Assembly: GCF_024756275.1 (NCBI RefSeq)
Contig: NZ_JANUGQ010000003.1
Location: 310,001-374,000, forward strand
Direction of reading: 5' to 3'
Source of the DNA: Streptomyces pyxinae
Lineage (GTDB): Bacteria; Actinomycetota; Actinomycetes; Streptomycetales; Streptomycetaceae
DNA length: 64,000 bases
Of this stretch, positions 44,234 to 52,324 are shown one piece after another. A program made the position numbers and the translations under genes. The notes under the pieces were generated by a model, which saw nothing but the letters and a program-made list of their open reading frames with translations, was not told the DNA's origin and made no database searches. The stretch's first letter is position 1, and each line of letters starts with the position of its first letter.

Positions 44234-44247
44234 GTTTCACGTGAAAC
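44234..44247. promoter_or_regulatory. parS site, perfect TGTTTCACGTGAAACA
   Basis: The 16-base perfect palindrome spans 44233-44248 with the 14-base parS core inside. It lies in the short spacer between two convergent genes, free of coding constraint, which makes a ParB-binding role very likely. Confidence 0.92.
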
Positions 44248-44264
44248 ACCCGCCCCCGCGCGTC

Positions 44265-45308
44265 TCACCCCCCGCCCGCCCCGCCGCCGTACCGTTCCCG
44301 GGCCTCGCCCAGGACGCCGAAGGCGGCGGCGGTGACCGGGACGGCGAGCAGCATGCCGAGGATGCCCGCGACGGAGGCGCCGGCGGTGATGGCCAGCAGC
44401 ACGACGGCCGGGTGCATCTGGACGGTACGGCTCTGCACCACCGGCTGGAGCACATGGCCCTCCAGTACCTGGACGGCCAGCACCACCCCCAGGGCCCAGA
44501 GCGCGATCACGAACCCCCGGTCGGCCAGGGCCACCAGGATGGAGACCGCCCCGGAGATGAAGGCGCCCAGGTAGGGGATGTAGGCGCCGACGAAGACCAG
44601 GGCGCCCAGACCCAGCGCCCCCGGCACCCGCAGGATCAGCAGTCCGACCGTGATGCACACGGCGTCGATCAGGGCGATGAAGGTGGTTCCGCGCATGAAC
44701 CCCTCCACCGCGCCGAACGCGCGCCGGGCCATCGCCTCCACGGTGTCGCCCGTGCCGTGCGGCACCATCCCGCGCAGCGCGCCCAGCGCCCGGCCGGAGT
44801 CCCGCAGGAAGAAGAAGACCAGCAGCAACGCCAGGACCGCCATGGCGACCATCTCGGCCACCACACTGATCCCGCTGATCACTCCGGAGGCCGCCGTCCC
44901 GCCGAACTTGCCCAGCAGCTCACGGGCGTTTCCCGCCAGATCGTCCACGGACGTCCCCAGCGCCCCGAACCGCTCGGAGAGGTCCCGTGCCGCCCGCCGC
45001 ACCGAGGCCACGATCTGGTCCCCGGACTGGATCAGCGCGTGCACCACGATGTACCCGGCACCGCCCACCACGACCAGCACGGCCGCGCAGGTGAGACCCG
45101 CGGCCAGCGAACTGTTCACCCGCATCGCCACCAGCCGCCGGTGGAGCGGCCCGAGCAGCGCCGCGCCGAGCAGGGCGAGCAGTACCGGGATGACGGCCGT
45201 CCGCAGGATGACGCACAGCCGTACCCCGACATACGCGACGGCCGTCACCAGCAGCACCACCACGCACCAGGCGGCGAGACGACGGACGGGCACCGGAAGG
45301 CTCTGCAT
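44265..45308 (-). CDS. AI-2E family transporter-like membrane protein
   Basis: The 347-residue protein has seven or eight TMs with the AI-2E (TqsA/YdiK/PerM) layout. Helical pairs at the N-terminus are followed by an amphipathic external region (about 85-135), then TM segments including EMVAMAVLALLLVFFFLRD. The signature FVGAYIPYLGAFISGAVSILVAL is present over two pieces: GAYIPYLGAFISG and the PxxG region after it. VLEGHVLQPVVQSRTVQMHP is the other conserved block. Members export small molecules or act as Na+/H+ antiporters, so AI-2 transport is not implied. The start follows a GTGGGGGG purine run very closely. Confidence 0.88.
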   Translation of the reverse strand: MQSLPVPVRRLAAWCVVVLLVTAVAYVGVRLCVILRTAVIPVLLALLGAALLGPLHRRLVAMRVNSSLAAGLTCAAVLVVVGGAGYIVVHALIQSGDQIVASVRRAARDLSERFGALGTSVDDLAGNARELLGKFGGTAASGVISGISVVAEMVAMAVLALLLVFFFLRDSGRALGALRGMVPHGTGDTVEAMARRAFGAVEGFMRGTTFIALIDAVCITVGLLILRVPGALGLGALVFVGAYIPYLGAFISGAVSILVALADRGFVIALWALGVVLAVQVLEGHVLQPVVQSRTVQMHPAVVLLAITAGASVAGILGMLLAVPVTAAAFGVLGEARERYGGGAGGG

Positions 45309-45455
45309 CCCCCCACGCCACCATGCTCCCGGTGCCCCCGCCCCCCGAACGGACCCGCCCGGGGGAACGGGTGCTCCGTTCCCCCGGGCGGGGTGCTCGC
45401 GCGAGCGGGGCGCTCCCGTGCGGGCGGTGCCGGGGCTGTGCGGGCGGTGCCGGGC

Positions 45456-46424
45456 CTACAGGCTGCCGTCCATGCCGTGGACGGCCGGGATCCGGCCGAG
45501 GCGGCCGGCCTGGAAGTCCTCGAAGGCCTGCTTCAGCTCGTCCCGGGTGTTCATGACGAACGGCCCGTAGTGCGCCATCGGCTCCCGGATCGGCCGGCCG
45601 CCGAGGAGGACGACCTCCAGGTCCGGGGTGTTGCCGTCCTGCTTCTCGTCGGCCCGCACGGTCAGGGCGCCGCCCTCGCCGAAGACCGCCGTCTGGCCCA
45701 GGTGGACCGGCCGCCGCTCGGCGCCGACCGTGCCGCGCCCGGCCAGGACGTACGCCAGGCCGTTGAAGTCCGCCCGCCACGGCAGGGTGATCTCGGCGCC
45801 GGGGCGCAGGGTCGCGTGGACCATGGTGATCGGGGTGTGGGTGGCCCCCGGCCCCTGGTGCCCGTCCAGCTCCCCGGCGATGACCCGGAGCAGCGCGCCG
45901 CCGTCCGGGGAGGCGAGCAGCTGCACCTGGCCGCCCCGGATGTCCTGGTACCGGGGCGCCTTCATCTTGTCGGCGGCGGGCAGGTTCACCCAGAGCTGGA
46001 GGCCGTGGAACAGCCCGCCGGACATGACCAGCGACTCCGGCGGCGCCTCGATGTGCAGCAGCCCCGACCCCGCGGTCATCCACTGGGTGTCGCCGTTGGT
46101 GATGGTGCCGCCGCCCCCGTGCGAGTCCTGGTGGACGAAGGTGCCGTCCAGCAGGTACGTCACGGTCTCGAAGCCCCGGTGCGGGTGCCAGGGCGTGCCC
46201 TTGGGCTCACCGGGCGCGTACTCCACCTCGCCCATCTGGTCCATCATGATGAACGGGTCCAGGTACCGGTAGTCGATCCCCGCGAACGCGCGGCGCACCG
46301 GGAAGCCCTCCCCCTCGAATCCGCTCGGCGCCGTGGTGACGGCGAGCACGGGGCGGGGCACCGCGTCGGCGGAGGCGGTGACACGGGGCAGGGTGAGCGG
46401 ATTCTCGACGGTTACGGCGGGCAT
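45456..46424 (-). CDS. Pirin-family cupin protein
   Basis: The 322-residue product is a bicupin pirin. The metal ligands are visible in HPHRGFETVTYLLDG (two His), the following QDSHGGGGTI (His) and HIEAPPE (Glu). MDQMGEVEY and FHGLQLWVNLP are further family blocks. Pirins act as redox-sensitive metal proteins or quercetinases. Streptomyces pirins have been linked to acyl-CoA dehydrogenase activity, and a FadE5-type gene lies about 1 kb away. The ATG follows GAGGAGG. An AT-rich GAATTC-containing patch at 46455-46485 probably contains the promoter. Confidence 0.92.
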   Translation of the reverse strand: MPAVTVENPLTLPRVTASADAVPRPVLAVTTAPSGFEGEGFPVRRAFAGIDYRYLDPFIMMDQMGEVEYAPGEPKGTPWHPHRGFETVTYLLDGTFVHQDSHGGGGTITNGDTQWMTAGSGLLHIEAPPESLVMSGGLFHGLQLWVNLPAADKMKAPRYQDIRGGQVQLLASPDGGALLRVIAGELDGHQGPGATHTPITMVHATLRPGAEITLPWRADFNGLAYVLAGRGTVGAERRPVHLGQTAVFGEGGALTVRADEKQDGNTPDLEVVLLGGRPIREPMAHYGPFVMNTRDELKQAFEDFQAGRLGRIPAVHGMDGSL

Positions 46425-46498
46425 GACGCGTCCTCCTCGGGTGCGGCGTACCAGCAGAGTAGTTGAATTCTGAACTTCTTGCCACCGGAACACGAGAA

Positions 46499-46524
46499 GG
46501 GCCCGGAGGTATTCCCCCGGGCCC
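46499..46524 (-). terminator. Hairpin between the sseB-like gene and the pirin gene
   Basis: GGGCCCGG (46499-46506) pairs with CCGGGCCC (46517-46524) around a ten-base loop, downstream of the sseB-like stop. Confidence 0.6.
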
Positions 46525-46558
46525 CGCCCGCTCGTCCCTGCCTCTGAGTACCGCTTCC

Positions 46559-46634
46559 CCGGCCGTACATGCGCCCGCGCCGGCCGTACGCACGCGGCGC
46601 CGGCCGTACGCGCGGCGTGGCGTCAGCCGTACAT
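46559..46634. repeat. Four GCCGTACRYGCGSC-type repeats downstream of the sseB-like gene
   Basis: The GGCCGTAC / AGCCGTACATGCGCC element recurs four times in about 75 bases, the last copy covering the final codons and stop of the sseB-like gene. This may be local duplication of the gene's 3' end. Confidence 0.5.
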
Positions 46635-47075
46635 GCGCCGCATCGCGAAGTCGACCATCTGCTCGACCGCCTTGGCGTCGAAGACCATCCGGTGCTCGCC
46701 CTCCATGTCCAGGACGAAGCCGTACCCGGTGGGCAGCAGATCGATCACCTCGGCGCCGGTGATCACGAAGTACTTGGACTCCTTGCCCGCGTACCGGCGC
46801 AGCTCCTTCAGCGAGGTGAACATCGGGATCACCGGCTGCTGGGTGTTGTGCAGCGCCAGGAACCCCGGGGTGTCGCCGCGCGGGCAGTACACCTTGGAGG
46901 TCGCGAAGATCTGCTGGAAGTCCTCGGCGGCCAGCGCGCCCGTGGTGAAGGCGCGCACCGCGTCCGCGAGCGAGGGCGGCGACGGCTCCGGGTACAGCGG
47001 CTGCTGCTGCCCGTACCCCTGCTGGGGCTGCCCGTACTGCTGCTGGGCGCCCGCGTTCTGGTCGTAGCCGTACAT
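46623..47075 (-). CDS. SseB-like protein with a Gln/Tyr/Gly-rich N-terminus
   Basis: The 150-residue product opens with a low-complexity, prion-like MYGYDQNAGAQQQYGQPQQG segment. A domain resembling the SseB N-terminal fold follows (SLADAVRAFTTGALAAEDF, VYCPRGDTPGFLAL, PVIPMFTSLKELRRYAG, LLPTGYGFVLDM). Actinobacterial SseB-like proteins are widespread but uncharacterised; the enteric effector role does not transfer. TACGCT lies six bases before the ATG and no useful ribosome site is present, suggesting a leaderless mRNA. The repetitive codons at both ends hint at recent local duplications. Confidence 0.82.
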   Translation of the reverse strand: MYGYDQNAGAQQQYGQPQQGYGQQQPLYPEPSPPSLADAVRAFTTGALAAEDFQQIFATSKVYCPRGDTPGFLALHNTQQPVIPMFTSLKELRRYAGKESKYFVITGAEVIDLLPTGYGFVLDMEGEHRMVFDAKAVEQMVDFAMRRMYG

Positions 47076-47483
47076 GTCCCTAGCGTACCGAGCCCGCGCC
47101 CCGGCCCCCGCCCCCGGCCCGCCCTTCCGGCCGCCGGTCCGCCGCGGTCCGCCACCGCGTCACCGGCGCCTGCCCGACGGGATGTTGGCGTCCGGGCGTG
47201 TCCCCGGCCGGGCGGGAGAACGCCGGCCGGAGGAACGCGGCCGGGACGGCGGAAGACCCGATTTCCGGGCAGGCCGCCAGCCCGGCGGCGCCGGCGGGGT
47301 CGGCCGGCCCGCTCGGTGTCGGACACGGCAGGAAACCGGCCCGGCCGCAAGACCGCCGCGCGGCCCGCGTCACAGATCGGCTCATAGGGGTTGCTCTTAT
47401 TACCGGTGGGTAGCATCATCGGAGCTACTAGCTGGTACGTGTACGAGGATTCCGCCTCCCCGACCCATACGGAGCCTTTCGCC
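47076..47483. promoter_or_regulatory. Divergent promoter region of the sseB-like and acyl-CoA dehydrogenase genes
   Basis: On the left, TACGCT (47082-47087, minus strand) is the -10 of the sseB-like gene. On the right, an AT-rich island at 47385-47435 includes TACC GGTG GGTA (47401-47412), an inverted repeat placed where a TetR-type regulator of fatty-acid genes could bind. The middle is unremarkable GC-rich sequence. Confidence 0.5.
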
Positions 47484-49310
47484 ATGGGGCACTACAAGTC
47501 GAATCTCCGCGACATCGAGTTCAACCTCTTCGAGGTGCTCGGGCGCGACAAGGTGTACGGCACCGGTCCGTTCGAGGAGATGGACGTCGAGACCGCCAAG
47601 AGCGTCCTGGACGAGCTGCGCCGCCTCGCGGAGAACGAGTTCGCCGAGTCGTTCGCGGACGCCGACCGCAACCCGCCGGTCTTCGACCCGGAGACCAACA
47701 CCGCGCCGGTCCCGGAGACGTTCAAGCGCTCCTACCAGGCGTACATGGACTCCGAGTACTGGCGGCTGGGGCTGCCGGAGGAGATCGGCGGCACCACCTC
47801 GCCGCGCTCGCTGATCTGGGCGTACGCGGAGCTGATCCTCGGCTCGAACCCGGCGCTCTGGATGTACTCCTCGGGCCCCGCCTTCGCGGGCATCCTCTTC
47901 GAGGAGGGCAACGACACCCAGAAGAAGATCGCGGAGATCGCGGTCGAGAAGCAGTGGGGCTCCACCATGGTGCTCACCGAGCCGGACGCGGGCTCGGACG
48001 TGGGCGCCGGCCGGACCAAGGCGGTCCAGCAGGAGGACGGCTCCTGGCACATCGAGGGCGTGAAGCGGTTCATCACGTCCGGTGAGCACGACATGTCGGA
48101 GAACATCCTCCACTACGTGCTGGCCCGTCCCGAGGGTGCCGGTCCGGGCACCAAGGGGCTCTCGCTCTTCCTGGTCCCGAAGTACCACTTCGACTGGGAG
48201 ACCGGCGAGCTGGGCGAGCGCAACGGCGTCTACGCCACCAACGTCGAGCACAAGATGGGCCTCAAGGCGTCCAACACCTGCGAGATGACCTTCGGCGACC
48301 AGCACCCCGCCAAGGGCTGGCTCATCGGTGACAAGCACGACGGCATCCGCCAGATGTTCATGATCATCGAGTTCGCCCGCATGATGGTCGGCACGAAGGC
48401 GATCGCCACCCTCTCCACCGGCTACCTCAACGCGCTGGAGTACGCCAAGGAGCGCGTCCAGGGCGCCGACCTGGCCAACTTCATGGACAAGACCGCGCCC
48501 AAGGTCACCATCACGCACCACCCGGACGTGCGCCGCTCGCTGATGACGCAGAAGGCGTACGCCGAGGGCATGCGCGCCCTCGTCCTCTACACCGCCGCCG
48601 TCCAGGACGAGATCGCCGTCAAGGAGGCCGGGGGCGAGGACGCCAAGGCGCTGCACGGCCTCAACGACCTGCTGCTCCCGATCGTGAAGGGCTACGGCTC
48701 CGAGAAGTCGTACGAGCAGCTGGCGCAGTCGCTCCAGACGTTCGGCGGCTCCGGGTACCTCCAGGAGTACCCGATCGAGCAGTACATCCGGGACGCCAAG
48801 ATCGACACCCTCTACGAGGGCACCACCGCCATCCAGGGCCAGGACTTCTTCTTCCGGAAGATCGTCCGCGACCAGGGCGCCTCGCTCAACGCGCTGGCCG
48901 AGGAGATCAAGAAGTTCCTCGCGCTCGCCACCGGCGGCGAGGAGCTGGCCCCCGCCCGCGAGGCGCTGGCCAAGGCGGCCGTGGACCTGGAGGGCATCGT
49001 CGGCGCCATGCTGACGGACCTGACGGCCACCGGCGAGGACGTCAAGAACATCTACAAGGTCGGCCTCAACACCACCCGCCTCCTGCTGGCCTCCGGTGAC
49101 GTGGTCGTCGGCTACCTGCTGCTGCGCGGCGCCGCCGTGGCCGCCGAGAAGCTGGAGACGGCCGCCGGCAAGGACCGCGCCTTCTACCAGGGCAAGATCG
49201 CGGCCGCGAAGTTCTTCGCCGCCAACATGCTGCCGGCCGTCTCGACCGAGCGCGCCCTCGCCGAGTCGGTCGACGGCTCGCTGATGGAGCTGGACGAGGC
49301 GTCGTTCTGA
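47484..49310 (+). CDS. FadE5-type acyl-CoA dehydrogenase
   Basis: The 608-residue flavoenzyme catalyses the first step of fatty-acid beta-oxidation. It matches the long mycobacterial FadE5 type from end to end: [20 protein letters not shown] at the N-terminus, RNPPVFDP, the FAD-binding [31 protein letters not shown], and the catalytic-base region [20 protein letters not shown]. The C-terminus MELDEASF also fits. The extra C-terminal helical domain distinguishes it from 380-residue short-chain enzymes, so long acyl-CoAs are likely substrates. The ATG follows GGAG by nine bases; longer in-frame options lack support. Confidence 0.94.
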   Translation: MGHYKSNLRDIEFNLFEVLGRDKVYGTGPFEEMDVETAKSVLDELRRLAENEFAESFADADRNPPVFDPETNTAPVPETFKRSYQAYMDSEYWRLGLPEEIGGTTSPRSLIWAYAELILGSNPALWMYSSGPAFAGILFEEGNDTQKKIAEIAVEKQWGSTMVLTEPDAGSDVGAGRTKAVQQEDGSWHIEGVKRFITSGEHDMSENILHYVLARPEGAGPGTKGLSLFLVPKYHFDWETGELGERNGVYATNVEHKMGLKASNTCEMTFGDQHPAKGWLIGDKHDGIRQMFMIIEFARMMVGTKAIATLSTGYLNALEYAKERVQGADLANFMDKTAPKVTITHHPDVRRSLMTQKAYAEGMRALVLYTAAVQDEIAVKEAGGEDAKALHGLNDLLLPIVKGYGSEKSYEQLAQSLQTFGGSGYLQEYPIEQYIRDAKIDTLYEGTTAIQGQDFFFRKIVRDQGASLNALAEEIKKFLALATGGEELAPAREALAKAAVDLEGIVGAMLTDLTATGEDVKNIYKVGLNTTRLLLASGDVVVGYLLLRGAAVAAEKLETAAGKDRAFYQGKIAAAKFFAANMLPAVSTERALAESVDGSLMELDEASF

Positions 49311-49343
49311 CCCTCGGTGCCGCTCGGGCCGCCTGACCGCCGC

Positions 49344-49360
49344 CCGGCTCCCGGAGCCGG
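49344..49360 (+). terminator. Short hairpin after the acyl-CoA dehydrogenase gene
   Basis: CCGGCTC and GAGCCGG flank a CCG loop 34 bases past the stop. The stem is only seven pairs, so it is weakly supported. Confidence 0.45.
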
Positions 49361-49365
49361 CCCGG

Positions 49366-49668
49366 TCACACCGGGCGGCCCACGGCCCGCTCCCGCCGCT
49401 CACCGAGCGCGCGGGGGCGGGCCGTCCGTCGTGGTGGCGGTATCCGCAGGCACGCGGCCGTCACCGGCAGCAGATCGCCCAGCAGCACCGGCTCGCGATC
49501 CGTCGTGTCGGTCGCCGCCCGGGCGCAGCCCGCGCAGAGCGGCAGGCCCAGCGCGGCGCTCCACCGGGCGTCCGGCGCCGCGCAGGCCGCGCAGGGGACA
49601 CGGCCGGGCGCGGGGGCGGACAGGGTCGCGGGGGCGGCGGGCACCACCGCGGTCGCCGTCGTGGTCAT
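49366..49668 (-). CDS. Small protein with a CxxC...CxxC zinc-ribbon-like motif
   Basis: The 100-residue product has an Ala/Pro/Thr N-terminus, then VPCAACAAPDARW and LPLCAGCARA, two CxxC pairs about 20 residues apart, consistent with a zinc ribbon. The tail is Arg-rich (PPRRTARPRALGERRERA), which could contact nucleic acid. I do not recognise the family. The start is well supported by GGAGGT six bases before the ATG. It converges on the acyl-CoA dehydrogenase gene. The upstream region is repetitive. Confidence 0.7.
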   Translation of the reverse strand: MTTTATAVVPAAPATLSAPAPGRVPCAACAAPDARWSAALGLPLCAGCARAATDTTDREPVLLGDLLPVTAACLRIPPPRRTARPRALGERRERAVGRPV

Positions 49669-49683
49669 CAGGGCACCTCCGGT

Positions 49684-49806
49684 CGTGGACTCGTGGACTC
49701 GTGGACTTGTGGGCTCATGAGCTCGCCGAGTCGTGAGCCCATGGAGTTGTGGAGCCATGGAGCTGTGGAGTCGTGAGCGGATGCCCGTGATCTCCGTGAT
49801 CTCCGT
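49684..49806. repeat. Short tandem repeats (GGACTCGTG, TGGAGCYRTGGAG, TGATCTCCG)
   Basis: A 9- to 12-base element related to GTGGACTCGTGGAGC is repeated about ten times at 49684-49778, followed by two copies of TGATCTCCG at 49788-49806. It covers the region upstream of the small zinc-ribbon gene. The units contain GAGCTC/CATGG-like small palindromes. Confidence 0.7.
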
Positions 49807-49998
49807 GGTTCTGGTGGTCCCAGTGATCGCCGGTGATCACCGGTCGTCCGCGTAAGGCGTCTCTTTCCGTCCCCCAGGTCTTCCGGTACCGCGGGTCTTC
49901 CGGTCCCTCGGCGGCCGTGGCGACAGGGCACCACCACTGCTTCCGCATCGTCGCAGCCACCACTGACAACGCCCTCCGGAGCCGGGCGGCCCCGCCCG

Positions 49999-50004
49999 TA
50001 CAGT
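49999..50004 (+). promoter_or_regulatory. -10 box TACAGT of a leaderless promoter
   Basis: TACAGT lies seven bases before the M18 aminopeptidase ATG, with no Shine-Dalgarno sequence between. It fits the TANNNT rule. Confidence 0.62.
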
Positions 50005-50011
50005 GGGCCGC

Positions 50012-51304
50012 ATGACCAGCTCGATCGCCCGCTTCGACCGCGGCCACACCGACGACCTGATGACCTTCCTGGCGGCCTCCCCGTCGCCGTACCACGCCGT
50101 GGCGAACGCGGCGGAGCGGCTGGAGAAGGCCGGTTTCCGGCAGCTCTCCGAAACCGACGCCTGGGACGGCACCAGCGGCGGCAAGTTCGTGATCCGGGGC
50201 GGCGCCCTGATCGCCTGGTACGTCCCCGAGGGCGCCGCCGCGCACACCCCATTCCGGATCGTCGGCGCCCACACCGACTCGCCCAACCTCCGGGTCAAGC
50301 CCCGCCCCGACAGCGGCGCGCACGGCTGGCGGCAGGTCGCCGTGGAGACGTACGGCGGCACCCTGCTCAACACCTGGCTCGACCGCGACCTCGGGCTCGC
50401 CGGCCGGCTGACGCTGCGGGACGGCTCGCACCGGCTGGTGAACGTGGACCGGCCGCTGCTGCGGGTGCCACAGCTCGCCATTCACCTGGACCGGCAGGTC
50501 AACGAGGGCCTGAAGCTGGACCGCCAGCGGCACATGCAGCCGATCTGGGGGCTGGGCGAGGACGTGCGCGACGGCGACCTGGTCCGGTTCGTCGCCGACG
50601 AGGCGGGGCTCGACGCCGAGGACGTGGCCGGCTGGGACCTGATGGTCCACTCCGTGGAGGCGCCCGCGTATCTGGGCCGGGACCGCGAGCTGCTGGCCGG
50701 TCCGCGCATGGACAACCTGCTGTCGGTGCACGCGGGTGTCGCGGCGCTGGCCGCCGTCTCGGCCGCCGACGGCCTGGAGTGCGTCCCGGTGCTGGCCGCC
50801 TTCGACCACGAGGAGAACGGCTCCGAGTCCGACACCGGCGCCCAGGGCCCGCTGCTCGGCACGGTGCTGGAACGATCCGTCTTCGCGCGCGGAGGCGGCT
50901 ACGAGGACCGGGCCCGGGCCTTCGCCGGGACGATCTGCCTCTCCTCCGACACCGGTCACGCCGTGCACCCCAACTACGCGGAGCGGCACGACCCGACGCA
51001 CCACCCGCGCGTCAACGGCGGCCCGATCCTGAAGGTCAACGTCAATCAGCGGTACGCCACCGACGGCGGCGGCCGGGCCGTGTTCGCGGCGGCCTGCGAG
51101 ACGGCGGACGTGCCCTGGCAGAACTTCGTCTCCCACAACGACATGCCGTGCGGCACGACCATCGGTCCCATCACCGCCGCCCGGCACGGCATCCGGACCG
51201 TGGACATCGGGGTGGCCATCCTGTCCATGCACAGCGCCCGTGAGCTGTGCGGCGTGGACGACCCGCACCACCTGGCCAACGCCCTGGTGGCGTTCCTGCG
51301 GTAG
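50012..51304 (+). CDS. M18-family aminopeptidase
   Basis: The 430-residue metallopeptidase removes N-terminal residues, typically acidic or neutral, in the cytoplasm. Family features are FLAASPSPYHAVANAAERLE at the start, the zinc/catalytic region IVGAHTDSPNLRVKP, LLAGPRMDNLLSVHAGVAAL, the catalytic FDHEENGSES and the final HSARELCGVDDPHHLANALV. M18 enzymes form dodecameric tetrahedra. The start is set by the TACAGT box. The next gene is 200 bases away, so it is probably monocistronic. Confidence 0.93.
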   Translation: MTSSIARFDRGHTDDLMTFLAASPSPYHAVANAAERLEKAGFRQLSETDAWDGTSGGKFVIRGGALIAWYVPEGAAAHTPFRIVGAHTDSPNLRVKPRPDSGAHGWRQVAVETYGGTLLNTWLDRDLGLAGRLTLRDGSHRLVNVDRPLLRVPQLAIHLDRQVNEGLKLDRQRHMQPIWGLGEDVRDGDLVRFVADEAGLDAEDVAGWDLMVHSVEAPAYLGRDRELLAGPRMDNLLSVHAGVAALAAVSAADGLECVPVLAAFDHEENGSESDTGAQGPLLGTVLERSVFARGGGYEDRARAFAGTICLSSDTGHAVHPNYAERHDPTHHPRVNGGPILKVNVNQRYATDGGGRAVFAAACETADVPWQNFVSHNDMPCGTTIGPITAARHGIRTVDIGVAILSMHSARELCGVDDPHHLANALVAFLR

Positions 51305-51336
51305 CCCGCCGGCCGCCCGGACCTCTCCGGCCGTCT

Positions 51337-51367
51337 CCGCCCGCCGCCGCACACCGGTGGCGGGCGG
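51337..51367 (+). terminator. Hairpin after the M18 aminopeptidase gene
   Basis: CCGCCCGCC (51337-51345) pairs with GGCGGGCGG (51359-51367) across a 13-base loop, 33 bases after the stop. Confidence 0.55.
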
Positions 51368-51510
51368 CGGTGTTTCCGCAGGTCGGGGCCGTTGTCAGTG
51401 GGGTGGTGCAGTATCGGTCCCGTCGCTTTCCGAAGGAGTCCTGAGGCGTTCTCAGGGGGCCTTGCGAAGGGTGGGGAGGCGGCACGGAGCGGGAGAACGG
51501 GGGACTTGCC

Positions 51511-51852
51511 GTGGTGATCGCCAACCAGCGGGTGGTGGGCCACACCTTTCTGCGCCGGCTGTACGCGGACGCGTACTTCCCGGACCAGGTGCTCGACCGG
51601 GCGCGGGTGATCCTGCTGCGGCTCTGCGCGTGGATCGAGGCGGAGCCGCCCGACGACCTGGCCGGGCTGTACGCGCTGACGCGGACGGCGACCGAGGAAT
51701 TCAACGCGCTGGAAACCGAGTTCGAGGCGGCCGGCGGCATGATCGATACGGTCGCCCGCGAGGAGATAGCCGAGGAGTTCGCGTTCGTGGCCTCGGCGTA
51801 CGGGTTCGCGGACGCGGACGTGGAGGAGCTGGTCGCCGCACGCGAGTGGTGA
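51511..51852 (+). CDS. DUF5713-like small protein
   Basis: The 113-residue product matches my recollection of DUF5713 proteins: an N-terminal FLRRLYADAYFPDQVLDRAR, then LLRLCAWIEAEPPDDLAGLY, ATEEFNALETEFEA and a C-terminal YGFADADVEELVAAREW. It is acidic, helical, soluble and of unknown function. The GTG start follows GGGGGA by seven bases; a second GTG immediately after is equivalent. Confidence 0.8.
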   Translation: MVIANQRVVGHTFLRRLYADAYFPDQVLDRARVILLRLCAWIEAEPPDDLAGLYALTRTATEEFNALETEFEAAGGMIDTVAREEIAEEFAFVASAYGFADADVEELVAAREW

Positions 51853-51972
51853 GCCGGGGGCAGGTCTGCCGACGGTTTCGCGAACGGCCGTACGAACAGT
51901 GTCGGTTGACGGCTCATAGGGCGCGCGGTACGGGGTACCCGATCCCCCTCAGCTTACGAGGAGGCGGGAATC

Positions 51973-52203
51973 ATGGGCCTGGGTGGCTGCATCATCCTCA
52001 TCGCGGTCGGAGCGATCCTCACCTTCGCGACCGACTGGCACGCCGAGGGGGTCAACCTCACGGTGGTCGGGGTGATCCTGATGGCCGTCGGCATCATCGG
52101 CGTCACCGTGTTCACCAGCATCGCCCGGCGGCGGCGCGCGGTCGTCCCGCCGGTGGCGCCGACCGTGGTCGACACCGACCCGACCGCCGACCGCCGCTAC
52201 TGA
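51973..52203 (+). CDS. DUF6458-like two-TM small membrane protein
   Basis: The 76-residue product has two closely spaced TMs, GGCIILIAVGAILTFATDW and LTVVGVILMAVGIIGVTVFT, then a basic RRRR and a cytoplasmic tail. The spacing ATDWHAEGVNLTVVG fits the actinobacterial DUF6458 family as I remember it. Function is unknown. GAGGAGG nine bases upstream of the ATG confirms the start. Confidence 0.82.
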   Translation: MGLGGCIILIAVGAILTFATDWHAEGVNLTVVGVILMAVGIIGVTVFTSIARRRRAVVPPVAPTVVDTDPTADRRY

Positions 52204-52324
52204 GTCGAACGGCCGCGCGGTACGGGTCCGGGCCGCCCGGGACCGACCTCCCGGGTCCCGATGTGTGCCCCGGGTCCGGGGCGGCCGTGCCTCCGCGCCC
52301 CGGGACCATGCCCGGGGCGCGGGG

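Noticed and set aside
49684..49806. CRISPR or integron-type array
   Set aside because: Units are short, variable and contiguous, with no spacers, integrase or cas genes.
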